A DNA stretch of 57,307 nucleotides, taken from Roseibium sp. MMSF_3544. Its GTDB lineage: Bacteria; Pseudomonadota; Alphaproteobacteria; Rhizobiales; Stappiaceae. Below are positions 26,563-35,933 of this stretch, piece by piece (the stretch's first letter is position 1; each line of letters starts with the position of its first letter). The notes beneath the pieces are model-generated. The model searched no databases. It saw only the letters and a list, made by a program, of their open reading frames with translations, and was not told the origin of the DNA. The stretch is from positions 1 through 57,307 of the forward strand of contig NZ_JASHKA010000030.1 in the NCBI RefSeq assembly GCF_030732845.1, given 5' to 3'. A program made the translations under genes and the position numbers.

Positions 26563-26590
26563 CGTCGCACCACCAGCTTTTGGTACGACG
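26563..26590. repeat. Imperfect inverted repeat in the LysR-DUF4870 gap
   Basis: CGTCGCACCA and TGGTACGACG (9 of 10 paired) flank an 8-nt loop CCAGCTTT. There is no T run, so it is more likely an operator or RNA stem than a terminator. The rest of 26485-26819 shows no gene that I can support. Confidence 0.4.
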
Positions 26591-26819
26591 GACCGCGCCA
26601 AGTAGATCATCTCGATCGGAAGAATGGCTCTTCGACGGAAAACAGGCCCTTCCTTGTCCTTGAAGTCTTGCATGCCAGAACAGCGCGTCAGAGGTTGTTT
26701 CGCACACTGGCCTGTGCCTCGTCTGCTTTATGACCTAGCCAGTTCCAACTGACTGCGCTTAAATGGAAACGGGCTATTTTGCTCTGTGTCGGGGTTATTA
26801 TTTTCAGCGGAGAGCTTTT

Positions 26820-27179
26820 ATGAACGATCAAGCCGATGTCGCAGGTTACATGGAGCCGGGCGGAAAGAACGTCACTCTCATCTATATTCTCTATCTTTTG
26901 AGCATTATTGTCGGAATCACTTCTATCGTCGGCGTTGTCTTTGCCTATCTGAACAAGGGTCAGGCGGCAGAGTGGATTGAAAGCCATTACACCTACCAAA
27001 TCCGGACATTCTGGATCGGGCTGCTTTACGGTGTCATCGGATTCGTGCTGACATTTGTCTTCATCGGCATCCTCGTCCTGATCGCGACGCTGGTCTGGTA
27101 CATCATTCGCTGCATCAAGGGTTTGCAGTTGGCTGGACGCAACGAAGGCGTTTCCAATCCTCAGACCTGGTTGTTCTGA
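26820..27179 (+). CDS. DUF4870 family membrane protein
   Basis: This 119-residue protein has three hydrophobic segments (LIYILYLLSIIVGITSIVGVVFAYL, FWIGLLYGVIGFVLTFVFIGILVLIATLVWYIIRC) and a conserved W-I-E-S-H-Y-T-Y-Q motif between them, as in the DUF4870/YtpI-like group of small membrane proteins. ATG 26820 follows GGAGAG; the in-frame extension from 26763 is not membrane-like. The function is unknown. It converges with the ClC gene. Confidence 0.8.
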   Translation: MNDQADVAGYMEPGGKNVTLIYILYLLSIIVGITSIVGVVFAYLNKGQAAEWIESHYTYQIRTFWIGLLYGVIGFVLTFVFIGILVLIATLVWYIIRCIKGLQLAGRNEGVSNPQTWLF

Positions 27180-27290
27180 TCCAAGCGAATGACAACCCCG
27201 TGCCTGTGCGATAGATCGCGGCGGGCACGGGAGTTCAGGGATCCCGGCTTCAATTCGGTGCGTTCGCGGGTGTGCAGCCGACGGCGAAAG

Positions 27291-28646
27291 TCAGCTATTG
27301 CGCGTCCCGAGTTGAACAGGGGTCTTGTCCGGTTCAGAATCCGGCGGTTCGCCTGAAAGACGCAGCGTGCGCTCCAGGAGCTGCTCGTAGATCGGCCGGC
27401 CGCCGAGAGTATGCGCGGTCAAGGACGCTGTCGTGCAGGTGACCAGCACCGGCATGATCAGCGCATAGGCTCCGGTCAGTTCCATGACGAGAACCACGCC
27501 GACAAGCGGCGCGCGCACTGACGCGGCAAAGAACCCGCCCATGGCCGCGACCGCGCAAGCAGCGCGGAAATCCTCGTCCACCGGCAACGTTCCGACTGCG
27601 GCGACACCAAAGGCAAGCCCTGCGCAGGTCGCAATGGAGAGCATCGGTGCGAAGATGCCGCCGGGAACTCCGGATGCGTAGGAAAACAGGACGCCGCCGA
27701 ACCGCAGGAGGGTCAGCAGCAACAATGCAAGCACCCCATAGTGGCTGCTGATGAGGTCATGGATCAGGTCTTCCCCACCGCCGGTCGCATCGGGGAAGGC
27801 GTTCAGAAGGATGCCGGTCACGGCTCCGATGGCCAGGGCAGGGAGCCAGCGCAATCCTTTCGGGATCTTCAGGAACAGGTCCATCACCGTGATCAACGCC
27901 TTGTTGAAGAAGACGCCAAGCACGCCGAGCACGATGCCGAGTACCGCAAGCAGAATATAGCTCCACACCGGCAGATAATGCACCTCGATGACAAGGAGCG
28001 GGCCGGTCTGTGTCAGTTGTTCGTTGACCGCTGCACTCAGGATTGAGGCAATGATCACGGCCATATAGGTGCGGTAGCCGAAGGGAAACTGGCGTCTGGT
28101 TTCTTCGACAATGAACAAGATGGCGGCAAGTGGCGCATTGAAGGCGGCGGCCAGTCCTGCAGCAGCCCCCGCTGCAAGCAGGCCTTTGTGATCTGCAGAA
28201 GAGATCTCGTGCGACCTTGCCAGAGCTTCCGCTGTCATAGCGCCCATGTGAATGGTGGGGCCTTCGCGCCCGAGCACAAGCCCGGACCCCAGGGCAAGCA
28301 ATCCGCCGAAGAACTTGGCCACCAGTACTTGCGGCCAATGAATTGGCCGCTTGTCCTCCATGGCCCCCTCGATTTCCTGGATGCCACTGCCGGCTGCTTC
28401 CGGCGCAACCCTTTGAACCAACAGGAAGGCGGCCGCAACACACACCGAAGAGATGACAATCGACACAAGGTAGGGAACAACGCCGCCGCCGACGGCGCTT
28501 CTGAGCGCTGCATACTGCGCGAAAAGAAACTCAAGGCCAGCGTGAAATCCGGTTGCAAGTGCTCCCACGAGCAGACCAACCAAGGCTGCCTTCACGAAAT
28601 AGGCCGAATCCGAACCGGCCGAGAAAATGGTGGAGCGTTGCGTCAT
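27291..28646 (-). CDS. ClC-family chloride transporter
   Basis: This 451-residue membrane protein carries the three ClC selectivity motifs: GSGIQEIEG, GREGPTIHMGAM (with the gating Glu) and GGIFAPMLSIATCAG. IVEETRRQF carries a Glu at the position of the proton glutamate of E. coli ClC-A, which favours a Cl-/H+ exchanger over a channel. No C-terminal CBS domains are present. The ATG lacks a strong ribosome site. It may act in acid resistance, but no linked decarboxylase supports that. Confidence 0.92.
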   Translation of the reverse strand: MTQRSTIFSAGSDSAYFVKAALVGLLVGALATGFHAGLEFLFAQYAALRSAVGGGVVPYLVSIVISSVCVAAAFLLVQRVAPEAAGSGIQEIEGAMEDKRPIHWPQVLVAKFFGGLLALGSGLVLGREGPTIHMGAMTAEALARSHEISSADHKGLLAAGAAAGLAAAFNAPLAAILFIVEETRRQFPFGYRTYMAVIIASILSAAVNEQLTQTGPLLVIEVHYLPVWSYILLAVLGIVLGVLGVFFNKALITVMDLFLKIPKGLRWLPALAIGAVTGILLNAFPDATGGGEDLIHDLISSHYGVLALLLLTLLRFGGVLFSYASGVPGGIFAPMLSIATCAGLAFGVAAVGTLPVDEDFRAACAVAAMGGFFAASVRAPLVGVVLVMELTGAYALIMPVLVTCTTASLTAHTLGGRPIYEQLLERTLRLSGEPPDSEPDKTPVQLGTRNS

Positions 28647-28753
28647 GCTCTGCGATGTCTTGAGCCGGAGAAAAAAGAAGGTGGCTTCGCGATTTCAACT
28701 AAACAAACTGCAAAGAAAACAGGGAGCGCGCAAGCCGGGCCTGCCGGTCCGAT

Positions 28754-28780
28754 GAAACGCACGGCCAGGCCGTGCGTTTC
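28754..28780. terminator. Perfect 13-bp hairpin after the L,D-transpeptidase gene
   Basis: GAAACGCACGGCC-A-GGCCGTGCGTTTC lies 30 bp beyond the stop of the minus-strand transpeptidase gene and before the ClC start. The stem ends in short T runs on both strands, giving a plausible rho-independent terminator. Confidence 0.65.
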
Positions 28781-28809
28781 TTTCAATTGGTGTCCGATAT
28801 TGAGAGGAC

Positions 28810-29550
28810 TCAGATGACGTGCACCTTGGTGCCCACGCGGACCCGCTCATAAAGATCCATGACGTCTTCATTGCGCATGCGGATGCAGCCGGACGACACG
28901 GCATGACCGATCGTCCAGGGCTGGTTGGAGCCGTGGATGCGGTAAAGTGTCGATCCGAGATAAAGCGCGCGGGCGCCAAGCGGATTTTCAGGTCCACCGG
29001 CCATGAATGCCGGCAACTCCGGACGGCGTTTGCGCATGGCTGCAGGTGGACGCCAGTCCGGCCACTCGGCCTTACGCGTTACCCGGTGGGTTCCCGCCCA
29101 TTCAAATCCCGGCTTGCCGACGCCGACACCGTAGCGGCGCGCTGTTCCGTCGCTCTGCACGAGGTAGAGAAAACGCGCATTGGTGTCGATAACGATCGTG
29201 CCGGCCTTGTAGGGGCCGTCATAGTCAACAACGGTCGGCAGGAATTGCGGCGCAATCTGGCGCGTCTGCCGTTTGGGTTGTTGCGGCGCCGGCTGGGTGC
29301 GACGCGACCACCAGTTCGCGCGCTGGACCCGCGGTTGCTGCACCTGGCGCCGTTGCGTCGGCGCGGTTGCGCGCCTGGTATTGCGCGGCTGCAACTGGAG
29401 CATCCACGGTTCAGTCAGATTTGGGCTCAGCACCAAGGGAGGTGGAGCAACTTGGCCGGCGGAAGCCGGTTCTGCTGAAAAAGCAGCACCGATCATCGCG
29501 GCACCGGTAATTGTCAGCACTTTTGCAAAACGTCTCTTCAAAAAGAACAT
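28810..29550 (-). CDS. Periplasmic L,D-transpeptidase (YkuD domain)
   Basis: The 246-residue protein has a signal peptide (AKVLTITGAAMIGAAFSAEP, cleavage near ASA-G), a Pro/Arg/Gln-rich linker of about 60 residues and a YkuD catalytic domain. The catalytic motif is HGSNQPWTIGHAVSSGCIRM, with nucleophile Cys in SSGCIR and the conserved His upstream. GTHRVTRKAEWPDW is also typical. It should form 3-3 peptidoglycan cross-links or attach outer-membrane proteins to peptidoglycan, as Ldts do in Rhizobiales. It is followed by its own terminator; a DUF2927 gene lies upstream on the same strand. Confidence 0.92.
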   Translation of the reverse strand: MFFLKRRFAKVLTITGAAMIGAAFSAEPASAGQVAPPPLVLSPNLTEPWMLQLQPRNTRRATAPTQRRQVQQPRVQRANWWSRRTQPAPQQPKRQTRQIAPQFLPTVVDYDGPYKAGTIVIDTNARFLYLVQSDGTARRYGVGVGKPGFEWAGTHRVTRKAEWPDWRPPAAMRKRRPELPAFMAGGPENPLGARALYLGSTLYRIHGSNQPWTIGHAVSSGCIRMRNEDVMDLYERVRVGTKVHVI

Positions 29551-29798
29551 GGCAGTACTCTTTACTCATCATCGACCACATTCACCGGCAATTTTAAGAC
29601 ACCGGTTAACGGACTGGCAAGGATGATAAGTGCGCGGTCTCAGCCAAAAGTGAATCGGAAGAAGAGATTTCCGGTAAATCTTTATTATGGTTATTCGAGT
29701 CTTGAAAAACAGGATTAACAGTTTCCTTCGATCGAAAGATCACGAAACTTACCTGATTTTCGATAATTGAAATCTTTGCGTTTTCGGATATTCGTTGG

Positions 29799-30536
29799 TT
29801 AACGCACCCGCCGGCGCGCATCTCGGGCCACCAGGGGCAAGATCGGCTTGGTCTGTTTCATGGACATACCAGGCCTGATGCGCGGATCGTACAGCATGTT
29901 CAAAATGATCTGGTCAAACACGGTGAACCGGCTGTGGCGAGAAGCATCGTTAAACACGGAATGGGTCAGCGCCTTGTCGTCGTTCATGGGGCCGAGGCCC
30001 TGCAGGATCTCTTCCACGAGGCAGCGTTTGAACAAGAACTCGCCTTCGTCGGAAACAATGACTGCCGAAGACCGTTTGATACCGTCTCGTCCCGACACGA
30101 CGCGGACGAGGCATCTGCCCGGAACCTTTGCACGATCGTTCTTGTAAATGTCTCTTTGCACAACTGAAACGTATTGGGACCGGTCGACCACATAGACTTC
30201 AAAATTTGCTGCGGCGGGGTCGTTGGTGATGCTGGTCTTCAACCCGCCGATTCGCCGGTCGATTTCCCTTACGAAACGATGCACGACCGCCTTGCGGTCA
30301 CGTCTGGACAGGTTGTGAACGTAGAACCGAACCGGCTGCGTAAATTTCTTCACAAGGTAGGGACGCCAGCTCCAGCTGCGATACTCCAGGCCGAATACGG
30401 TCTTCTCGAACCCCCTCAAAATTTCCTCGGTAGAAAACGAATCACTGGCAGCACGTGCCGGAGAGATTGCCAACAGTGCCGTAAGGGCAACCCCGAATAC
30501 GGAAGCAGAGAGGGAAAAAGAACGCTTACTCGTCAT
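29799..30536 (-). CDS. DUF2927 family secreted protein
   Basis: The 245-residue protein starts with a signal peptide (ASVFGVALTALLAISPARAA). The mature part matches DUF2927: FEKTVFGLEYRSWSWRPYLVKKFTQPVRFYVHNLS at the front, and KRCLVEEILQGLGPMNDD followed by FTVFDQIILNMLYDPRIRPGM at the end, the zincin-like HEL region of some relatives being replaced by VEEILQGLG. The function is unknown; it may be a periplasmic protease-like protein. It shows no coupling with the L,D-transpeptidase 250 bp downstream. The ribosome site is weak. Confidence 0.78.
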   Translation of the reverse strand: MTSKRSFSLSASVFGVALTALLAISPARAASDSFSTEEILRGFEKTVFGLEYRSWSWRPYLVKKFTQPVRFYVHNLSRRDRKAVVHRFVREIDRRIGGLKTSITNDPAAANFEVYVVDRSQYVSVVQRDIYKNDRAKVPGRCLVRVVSGRDGIKRSSAVIVSDEGEFLFKRCLVEEILQGLGPMNDDKALTHSVFNDASRHSRFTVFDQIILNMLYDPRIRPGMSMKQTKPILPLVARDARRRVR

Positions 30537-30809
30537 GTATGTCGGTACGCCTTATGCAGCCACATTCTATTCACACGCCAGTCCACGCACTCAAAATTCG
30601 ACGAATGGACACATCGGCTGTTTCAAAAATGCTGTCAAAAAAGATAACGAAACCTTTAGCGCATGAAAACCGCGGCGTGCGCGCTAAATACCGGTCGGCT
30701 TTGTCAATTCCTGCAATATGAGCAAAAACAATTCTTTAAGCTTCCCCTGATACCAATTGGCCAATCGCTATTGAAATGCGCCTGCAGGGGCAAGGGGACG
30801 GGAGAAGGC

Positions 30810-31562
30810 ATGGCCGCGGTGAGAAGATCCTTTCGAGCGGAAAGCTTGATACGCATGAATTCCGAGGCCAGCAGCGATCCTGCCTTTGCAGAAGAACGCC
30901 GGCATCAGGAAGTGCTCGCGGAAATCTCCAGCCTGAAATCCATGATCGGAAGTGGCGCGGGATCACAGCAAAACGCTGTTGACCCACAAGCCATGAGCGA
31001 AAAGTTCATGGCGGAGTTTCGCAAGGAACTTTCCGAGGCTGCGAAACTGAAAGTCGAACTCGACGCAATCTACGAGGCGATTGCACAAACGAAACGCGAA
31101 ATCGCGACCCTGCACCACACGACGGGATCCAAGGGTGAGGAAATGACCCGGGTGACCAACGAACTGGATGCAGTGGTTCTTGGTACCGAGGGCGCGACCG
31201 AAACAATTCTGGCATCGGCCGAATATATTGACGAAACCGCCAACACCTTGTCGGCTCGTCTGGGCAAGGAAGATGCGGAACTTGCCGGTGACATTCAGGA
31301 CAGGGTCGTCAAGATCTTCGAAGCGTGCAACTTCCAGGATCTGACCGGGCAGCGCATCACCAAGGTCGTTGCAACACTGCGTTTCGTTGAAGACCGTATC
31401 ATGCAGATGATGGATATCTGGGGCGGCATCGAGACCTTCAAGGACATTGAAGTCGAACAGCGCGAGTACAAGGAAGGCGACGCGGCCCTTCTCAACGGTC
31501 CGGCGCTCGAAAGCGACGTTGATGTTGCAACACAGGACGATATCGACGCGCTCTTCGCCTGA
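30810..31562 (+). CDS. cheZ: CheZ-like phospho-CheY phosphatase
   Basis: The 250-residue helical protein carries the CheZ active-site helix EACNFQDLTGQRITKVVATL, with the conserved Asp and catalytic Gln (Q-D-L-T-G-Q). The C-terminus ends TQDDIDALFA, resembling the CheY-binding tail of CheZ. ATG 30810 follows GGAGAAGG; an ORF open back to 30663 would add 49 unlikely residues. No chemotaxis genes adjoin it, as is usual for alphaproteobacterial cheZ. It should dephosphorylate a CheY; which one is unknown. Confidence 0.88.
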   Translation: MAAVRRSFRAESLIRMNSEASSDPAFAEERRHQEVLAEISSLKSMIGSGAGSQQNAVDPQAMSEKFMAEFRKELSEAAKLKVELDAIYEAIAQTKREIATLHHTTGSKGEEMTRVTNELDAVVLGTEGATETILASAEYIDETANTLSARLGKEDAELAGDIQDRVVKIFEACNFQDLTGQRITKVVATLRFVEDRIMQMMDIWGGIETFKDIEVEQREYKEGDAALLNGPALESDVDVATQDDIDALFA

Positions 31563-31584
31563 TCCTTCTCATTCTCTCTGCGTG

Positions 31585-31612
31585 AAAGCCCGGTTGTCAG
31601 CCGGGCTTTTTT
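31585..31612 (+). terminator. Rho-independent terminator after cheZ
   Basis: AAAGCCCGG-TTGTCAG-CCGGGCTTTTTT. GC-rich stem followed by T6. Confidence 0.93.
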
Positions 31613-31675
31613 GTCTTGCTCCAAAGCCGTGCGCAGATTAAGAAATGAGAACAAAAAGTGAATATCAGGCGAGTC

Positions 31676-32356
31676 ATGACCGAGCAGACAACCGAAAAAG
31701 ACGCAAAACCCGTACGTGATCCGGTGACCGGTCTGATCAAGGGACCGGACGGCAAGGACCGGTGCTGGTGGTACGGCGGTCTGGATGACTATCAGGCATA
31801 TCACGACACGGAATGGGGCTGGCCGGTTGCTGACGATCAGCGGCTCTTTGAGAAAATCTGCCTCGAGGGCTTTCAGTCAGGCCTTTCCTGGCTGACGATC
31901 CTCAGAAAACGGGAAGCTTTCAGGGCAGCTTTTGCCAATTTCGACTTCGAAAAAGTTGCAGAATTCACCGATGAAGATGTCGAAAGATGCCTGCAGGATG
32001 CCGGTATTGTGCGCCATCGCAAGAAAATCGAATCGACCATCAACAATGCCGGAAGAGCTCTGGAACTAAGAGACGAATTCGGCTCTCTCGCCGCTTATTT
32101 CTGGTCTTTTGAACCGAAGCCGGAAAATCGTCCGGCAAGGCTGGACTTCGAAACCGCAAGGACGCTTGGCAAAACGGCGGAAAGCACGGCGCTGTCAAAG
32201 GATCTGAAGAAACGCGGCTGGAGTTTTGTCGGTCCGACGACAGTCTATGCATTCATGCAGGCCATGGGCATGGTCAACGACCATCTTGAAGGTTGCTTCT
32301 GCAGGGAGCTGGTCGAAAAAGCACGGGCAGAGTTTGTGCGGCCGAAAAGCAAATAG
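31676..32356 (+). CDS. tag: DNA-3-methyladenine glycosylase I
   Basis: This 226-residue repair enzyme removes 3-methyladenine from alkylated DNA. RCWWYGGLDDYQAYHDTEWGWPV supplies the zinc-binding Cys and His and the base pocket. ICLEGFQSGLSWLTILRKREAFRAAFANF is the helix-hairpin-helix region. NDHLEGCFC gives the second His and Cys zinc ligands near the C-terminus. ATG 31676 has AGGCGAG just upstream and is preferred over GTG 31658. The N-terminus carries about 25 extra residues before the core. Confidence 0.93.
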   Translation: MTEQTTEKDAKPVRDPVTGLIKGPDGKDRCWWYGGLDDYQAYHDTEWGWPVADDQRLFEKICLEGFQSGLSWLTILRKREAFRAAFANFDFEKVAEFTDEDVERCLQDAGIVRHRKKIESTINNAGRALELRDEFGSLAAYFWSFEPKPENRPARLDFETARTLGKTAESTALSKDLKKRGWSFVGPTTVYAFMQAMGMVNDHLEGCFCRELVEKARAEFVRPKSK

Positions 32357-32503
32357 CACGGTGGCTGGTCAGGAATTCAACGAGAGTGCGCAAAAGGCCT
32401 TTGAGATGCGATGCTGTTCGGGTGCGCAGCTGAAACAAGTCATTCTGTCCAGCGCTGAGGTGTCTGTGATGTCTGTGGGTGCTCTCGGGAAAAAAGTGTT
32501 TGA

Positions 32504-32869
32504 ATGTCTGAAACGGTAAAATCTGCAGCGGTCTATCCAACGCTTGCTGCACCCGACATTGAAGAGACCTGTCACTGGTACGTGGATAAACTCGGATTCA
32601 AAATCAGGTTTATGTGGGGTGACCCGCCGACGCATGGCGCTGTTCTGCTGGGTGACGCATGTGTCCATTTTTGGAAAGGCTCACCACAACTGAACGAGAA
32701 CTGGCTTTATTTCGACATCGACAATTTGGAAGCCATGTACCGGCGTGCCCAACAAAACTTGGTCAAAATTACCCGTGAGCCGGAAACTTATCCCTGGGGT
32801 ATGCGCGAGTTCAATGCGATCGACCTCAATGGCTACAACATTCGCTTCGGCCAGCACATGGGCGGATAA
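32504..32869 (+). CDS. VOC-family (glyoxalase/bleomycin resistance) protein
   Basis: This single-domain 121-residue protein opens with VYPTLAAPDIEETCHWYVDKLGFKIRFMWGD and ends with MREFNAIDLNGYNIRFGQ, the paired beta-alpha-beta-beta-beta pattern of VOC proteins. Closest in style are the bleomycin-resistance-like members, which often bind ligands without a metal. The usual Glu ligand of the last strand is replaced (GYNIRFGQ), so metal catalysis is doubtful. It follows tag by about 150 bp and converges with the TPR gene. Confidence 0.8.
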   Translation: MSETVKSAAVYPTLAAPDIEETCHWYVDKLGFKIRFMWGDPPTHGAVLLGDACVHFWKGSPQLNENWLYFDIDNLEAMYRRAQQNLVKITREPETYPWGMREFNAIDLNGYNIRFGQHMGG

Positions 32870-32934
32870 ACGAAACGACCCGGTCGTGTCCGGCAGCCAT
32901 CAGGGCTGGCTGGGGTAGCGGCGTCTTGACTGGT

Positions 32935-34965
32935 TCAGTCGATCGCCGCCCGTTTGGTCCGCACTCTCTCCAGCGTGAGACTTGCATCTTCGACATCCGC
33001 ATCGGCGTTTGCATCGCGGAAGGTGCCGATTGCCATTTCCAGGAACTGCTCGGCTTTTTCAAGCTCTGCCGCCGGCTCTGCGCACGCTTCCATATCCGCC
33101 ATGCTTTCCTGAACGGCTGCGATCGACACGAGGGTTTGGGCGGCCTGATAGGACGATTCGACTTCTTTTTGGATCGCGTAAACTTGCAGCAGATCACCGA
33201 CAGCCGCGCGCATCGCGTTCACCCCGTCTTCGCCGCCTGCCGTACCCATAAAGGAAAGACAGAGCGCACGGCCAAAAAGTGTCGAGGACCAGTCAATCGG
33301 ATTTTCCTCGGGCGACATCAGCTCGAGCGCCTCGGTATAGTAGCGGAACGCCGTTTGAAGAAAGGCCCATCTCGGCTCGTCTTCAACACATATGGCCATG
33401 CGCGACAGAATATTTGCCTGATTGAAGCGATTGATCCGCCAATCAAGCGGAGACTCATCCCGCGAAATGTGGTTGTCGACGTCCTCCAGCGCATCGGCAG
33501 CGCGGCTCAGATAAGTGACTGCCATCTGCGGTTCGGTCCCAGCCAGGAACTTCAGGGTTGACGCGAGCCCTGATTTTGCGGCGATCCAGTTCCCGCGGTC
33601 CTTTTCCGCATCGAGGATCGAAATCGCTTCTTCCTGGTACCGCTCCGCGTCCTTCAGGAATGCGGCGGCGGATCCGCCGAGATCGCGCCGGGCCTTTTCG
33701 TTCAGAACGCCGGCAAGGCTTGTCAGAACGGCGGCACGGGTCGGCTCGTTGCCACCGTCGATCTCGAGCGTCTTCAGCAGGAAGCCGTGAATCTCCATGG
33801 CCCGGTCAAAACAATCTGTTGCGGCTTGACCTGCCAGCATGCGCCCCTGGGTGTCGAGCATGGACGCATAGTCGTGATTCATTGCGACCAGCTCGCCTAC
33901 CGCCAAGGTTCCCATTGCCTCGGGTATTGTGCTTTCGGCAAGGTCGATCGCTTCGGAAATGGCGGTGCCGCCATAGGTGCACCCATAAGCGTGCACCTGC
34001 ATGGCTGCGTCGAATTTCTTACGATGGCTTTCAGCAACATCCACGACCGCAAGGCTGTTCGCAGCAGTGACCAGCAGCAGCTTCGCCGCGCCGGGATCAC
34101 CGCGCAGAAAGGCAACGCGCGCCTGCGCTTCCATGACCCTGGCATTGTCCTCCAGTGGTTTGCGCAAGGTGTCACTCGTTGTCTCGCGGATGGAACTCAA
34201 AAGGCGATCGGCTTCCTCAAGGTCCAGTCTGGCAATCGCGTCGTCGACAGCTGCAAGAACATTGTCGATGCGCTGACTGGTTCCGCGAAGTGCTTTGACC
34301 TCTGCCTTGAGGGCGCGGTAGTCGCGTGCCTTTCCGTGCAGGAAACCCCGCAGCTCCGGCAGCGACATGTCCTCCGGTGCAGGCTCTCCGAACCTCAGGG
34401 CAAGCGCGTCGAGTGTATCGCGCGTCTGCGCTTCCAGATTGTCGAGCCGTTCTGAGACGCTGTCGATCTTGTTTTCCATGCGCTGCGCTGTCTGAAGCAT
34501 CTGCGCCATATACGCGGGTGTCAGATCGGCTGCATATTCCTTCGTGCGCAGCAAAGGCGCCAGCGTCGGGCTTACGATCGCAAGGAAAAGGCGCTTCATC
34601 TCGGCGTTGCGCAATTCTCCGGTCGGGTCACTTTCGTCTGTGATTTTTTCAAGCATCGCGCCGGCGCAGGTATCTGGATCCATACCCGCAGCTGTGACCT
34701 CGTCCGGATCCAACAGGCCGGTCTCGACCATTTGTACAAAACGCACATCTGCGTCCGTGGGCGCGTCACGAAAACCGCTGAAGACGTTTTGGGCCGCCTG
34801 TGTCAGGTCATTTGCCATGGAGGCAATCGACTTCGGCGGGCGCGCAGCGACCTTGCGAATGGCATCATAAACGCCAAGACCGGATCTCAGTCCGGGCGCT
34901 GAAGCCATTCCGCCCATGGCAACCAGCAGCCGGACGGCATTTGCGATGTTGTTCGAGTGACCCAT
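32935..34965 (-). CDS. Large TPR protein with an unassigned N-terminal domain
   Basis: I do not recognise a named family for this 676-residue protein. Residues 1-130 form a predicted helical domain (FSGFRDAPTDADVRFVQMVE, then DPTGELRNAEMKRLFLAIVS and LTPAYMAQML). A heptad-rich coiled coil follows (ENKIDSVSERLDNLEAQTR; LKAEVKALRGTSQRIDNVL), and residues about 220-670 hold degenerate TPR-like helix pairs. Three of these carry the P-x-D-W/N-W signature (RGNWIAAKSGLASTLKFL, SPLDWRINRFNQANILSRM, NPIDWSSTLFGRALCLSFM). No signal peptide, membrane helix or catalytic motif is visible. The gene is monocistronic, between VOC and flavodoxin genes. The layout resembles signalling or defence scaffolds, but this is inference only. 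Confidence 0.7.
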   Translation of the reverse strand: MGHSNNIANAVRLLVAMGGMASAPGLRSGLGVYDAIRKVAARPPKSIASMANDLTQAAQNVFSGFRDAPTDADVRFVQMVETGLLDPDEVTAAGMDPDTCAGAMLEKITDESDPTGELRNAEMKRLFLAIVSPTLAPLLRTKEYAADLTPAYMAQMLQTAQRMENKIDSVSERLDNLEAQTRDTLDALALRFGEPAPEDMSLPELRGFLHGKARDYRALKAEVKALRGTSQRIDNVLAAVDDAIARLDLEEADRLLSSIRETTSDTLRKPLEDNARVMEAQARVAFLRGDPGAAKLLLVTAANSLAVVDVAESHRKKFDAAMQVHAYGCTYGGTAISEAIDLAESTIPEAMGTLAVGELVAMNHDYASMLDTQGRMLAGQAATDCFDRAMEIHGFLLKTLEIDGGNEPTRAAVLTSLAGVLNEKARRDLGGSAAAFLKDAERYQEEAISILDAEKDRGNWIAAKSGLASTLKFLAGTEPQMAVTYLSRAADALEDVDNHISRDESPLDWRINRFNQANILSRMAICVEDEPRWAFLQTAFRYYTEALELMSPEENPIDWSSTLFGRALCLSFMGTAGGEDGVNAMRAAVGDLLQVYAIQKEVESSYQAAQTLVSIAAVQESMADMEACAEPAAELEKAEQFLEMAIGTFRDANADADVEDASLTLERVRTKRAAID

Positions 34966-35240
34966 TGGTTGGTGAGTTTCCGATTTATCGCCTTTGCAAG
35001 TTTGCCATCACATCAAAACATTTGGCAACCAGAAGGGGAAGCTTGAGGCAGCAGTCGCAAGCCAGCCAATGCGCCAAATCGAATGTGCATCTCAAACCTC
35101 GTGTATTCAAAAGTGGGAGTTTTCAGGCATTCGCAGAAATGACGGACAATTTGCCGCGATTTCGAGGCCAAAAATACGTGATGATGCGGAGCGACGGAGA
35201 TGGGCGCATACGCTAGCGTGCTCGGGTCGACCAAAAGCGC

Positions 35241-35777
35241 ATGGGGGCCGTCTTGAAATTTCTGATCGCCTACGCAACCACCGAAGGACAGACCGAGAAG
35301 ATCTCAAAGTTCATCGGGGAGGCGTTGTCGGACACCAGTCACGACGTTCGATATCACAACGTAAGCGGACTGTCCGGCGGGCTCTCCGTCCAGGATTTCG
35401 ACAAGGCGATCGTTGCCGGTTCCGTGCATTCGGGCAAACACCAGGGAGATCTGGAACTGTTTGTTTTTGCAAACCGGGATCGGCTCAACGAGATGCCATC
35501 CCTGTTCATGTCCGTCAGCCTTGCCGCCGCCTTCGCGGACACGATGGAAGAGGCCCGGGGATACGTCGACACGTTTCTGCAAGCCACAAACTGGAAACCG
35601 ACAGAGACCGCACTGGTCGCGGGTGCCGCAAAGCCCGGTTCATACGACTGGTTTCAAAAATCAGCCTTGCTGGAGGGCGATCTGGCCGATCACGCCAACA
35701 AGGAGCTGACCGACACGCGCGAATTCACCGATTGGGATGGCCTGACAGGGCTTGTCGCCAATTTCGCAGCGCGCTGA
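35241..35777 (+). CDS. Flavodoxin-domain protein (HemG-like)
   Basis: The 178-residue protein has the flavodoxin FMN-phosphate loop AYATTEGQTEKIS at the N-terminus, AIVAGSVHSGKHQGDL for the second FMN loop, and MSVSLAAAF, as in the Flavodoxin_5/HemG group (menaquinone-dependent protoporphyrinogen oxidase). Whether it acts in haem synthesis cannot be told; no hem gene is near. The annotated ATG has no ribosome site, and a TTG four codons later (35253) with GGGGG at ideal spacing is an alternative. Confidence 0.82.
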   Translation: MGAVLKFLIAYATTEGQTEKISKFIGEALSDTSHDVRYHNVSGLSGGLSVQDFDKAIVAGSVHSGKHQGDLELFVFANRDRLNEMPSLFMSVSLAAAFADTMEEARGYVDTFLQATNWKPTETALVAGAAKPGSYDWFQKSALLEGDLADHANKELTDTREFTDWDGLTGLVANFAAR

Positions 35778-35933
35778 GCCGGACCGGTACCGAGCAGACT
35801 ACTCAGGGCAAAAGTTCGGGATCAGTGGTGGTCGGCTGGTCCCGGTGAGCACCTGTATGTTCCGGCGGGCCTTGCAATCGGGATCACCAGAGACGGGCTG
35901 ATGCCGGATGTCTCGCTCAGTTCGCAAGACCAT

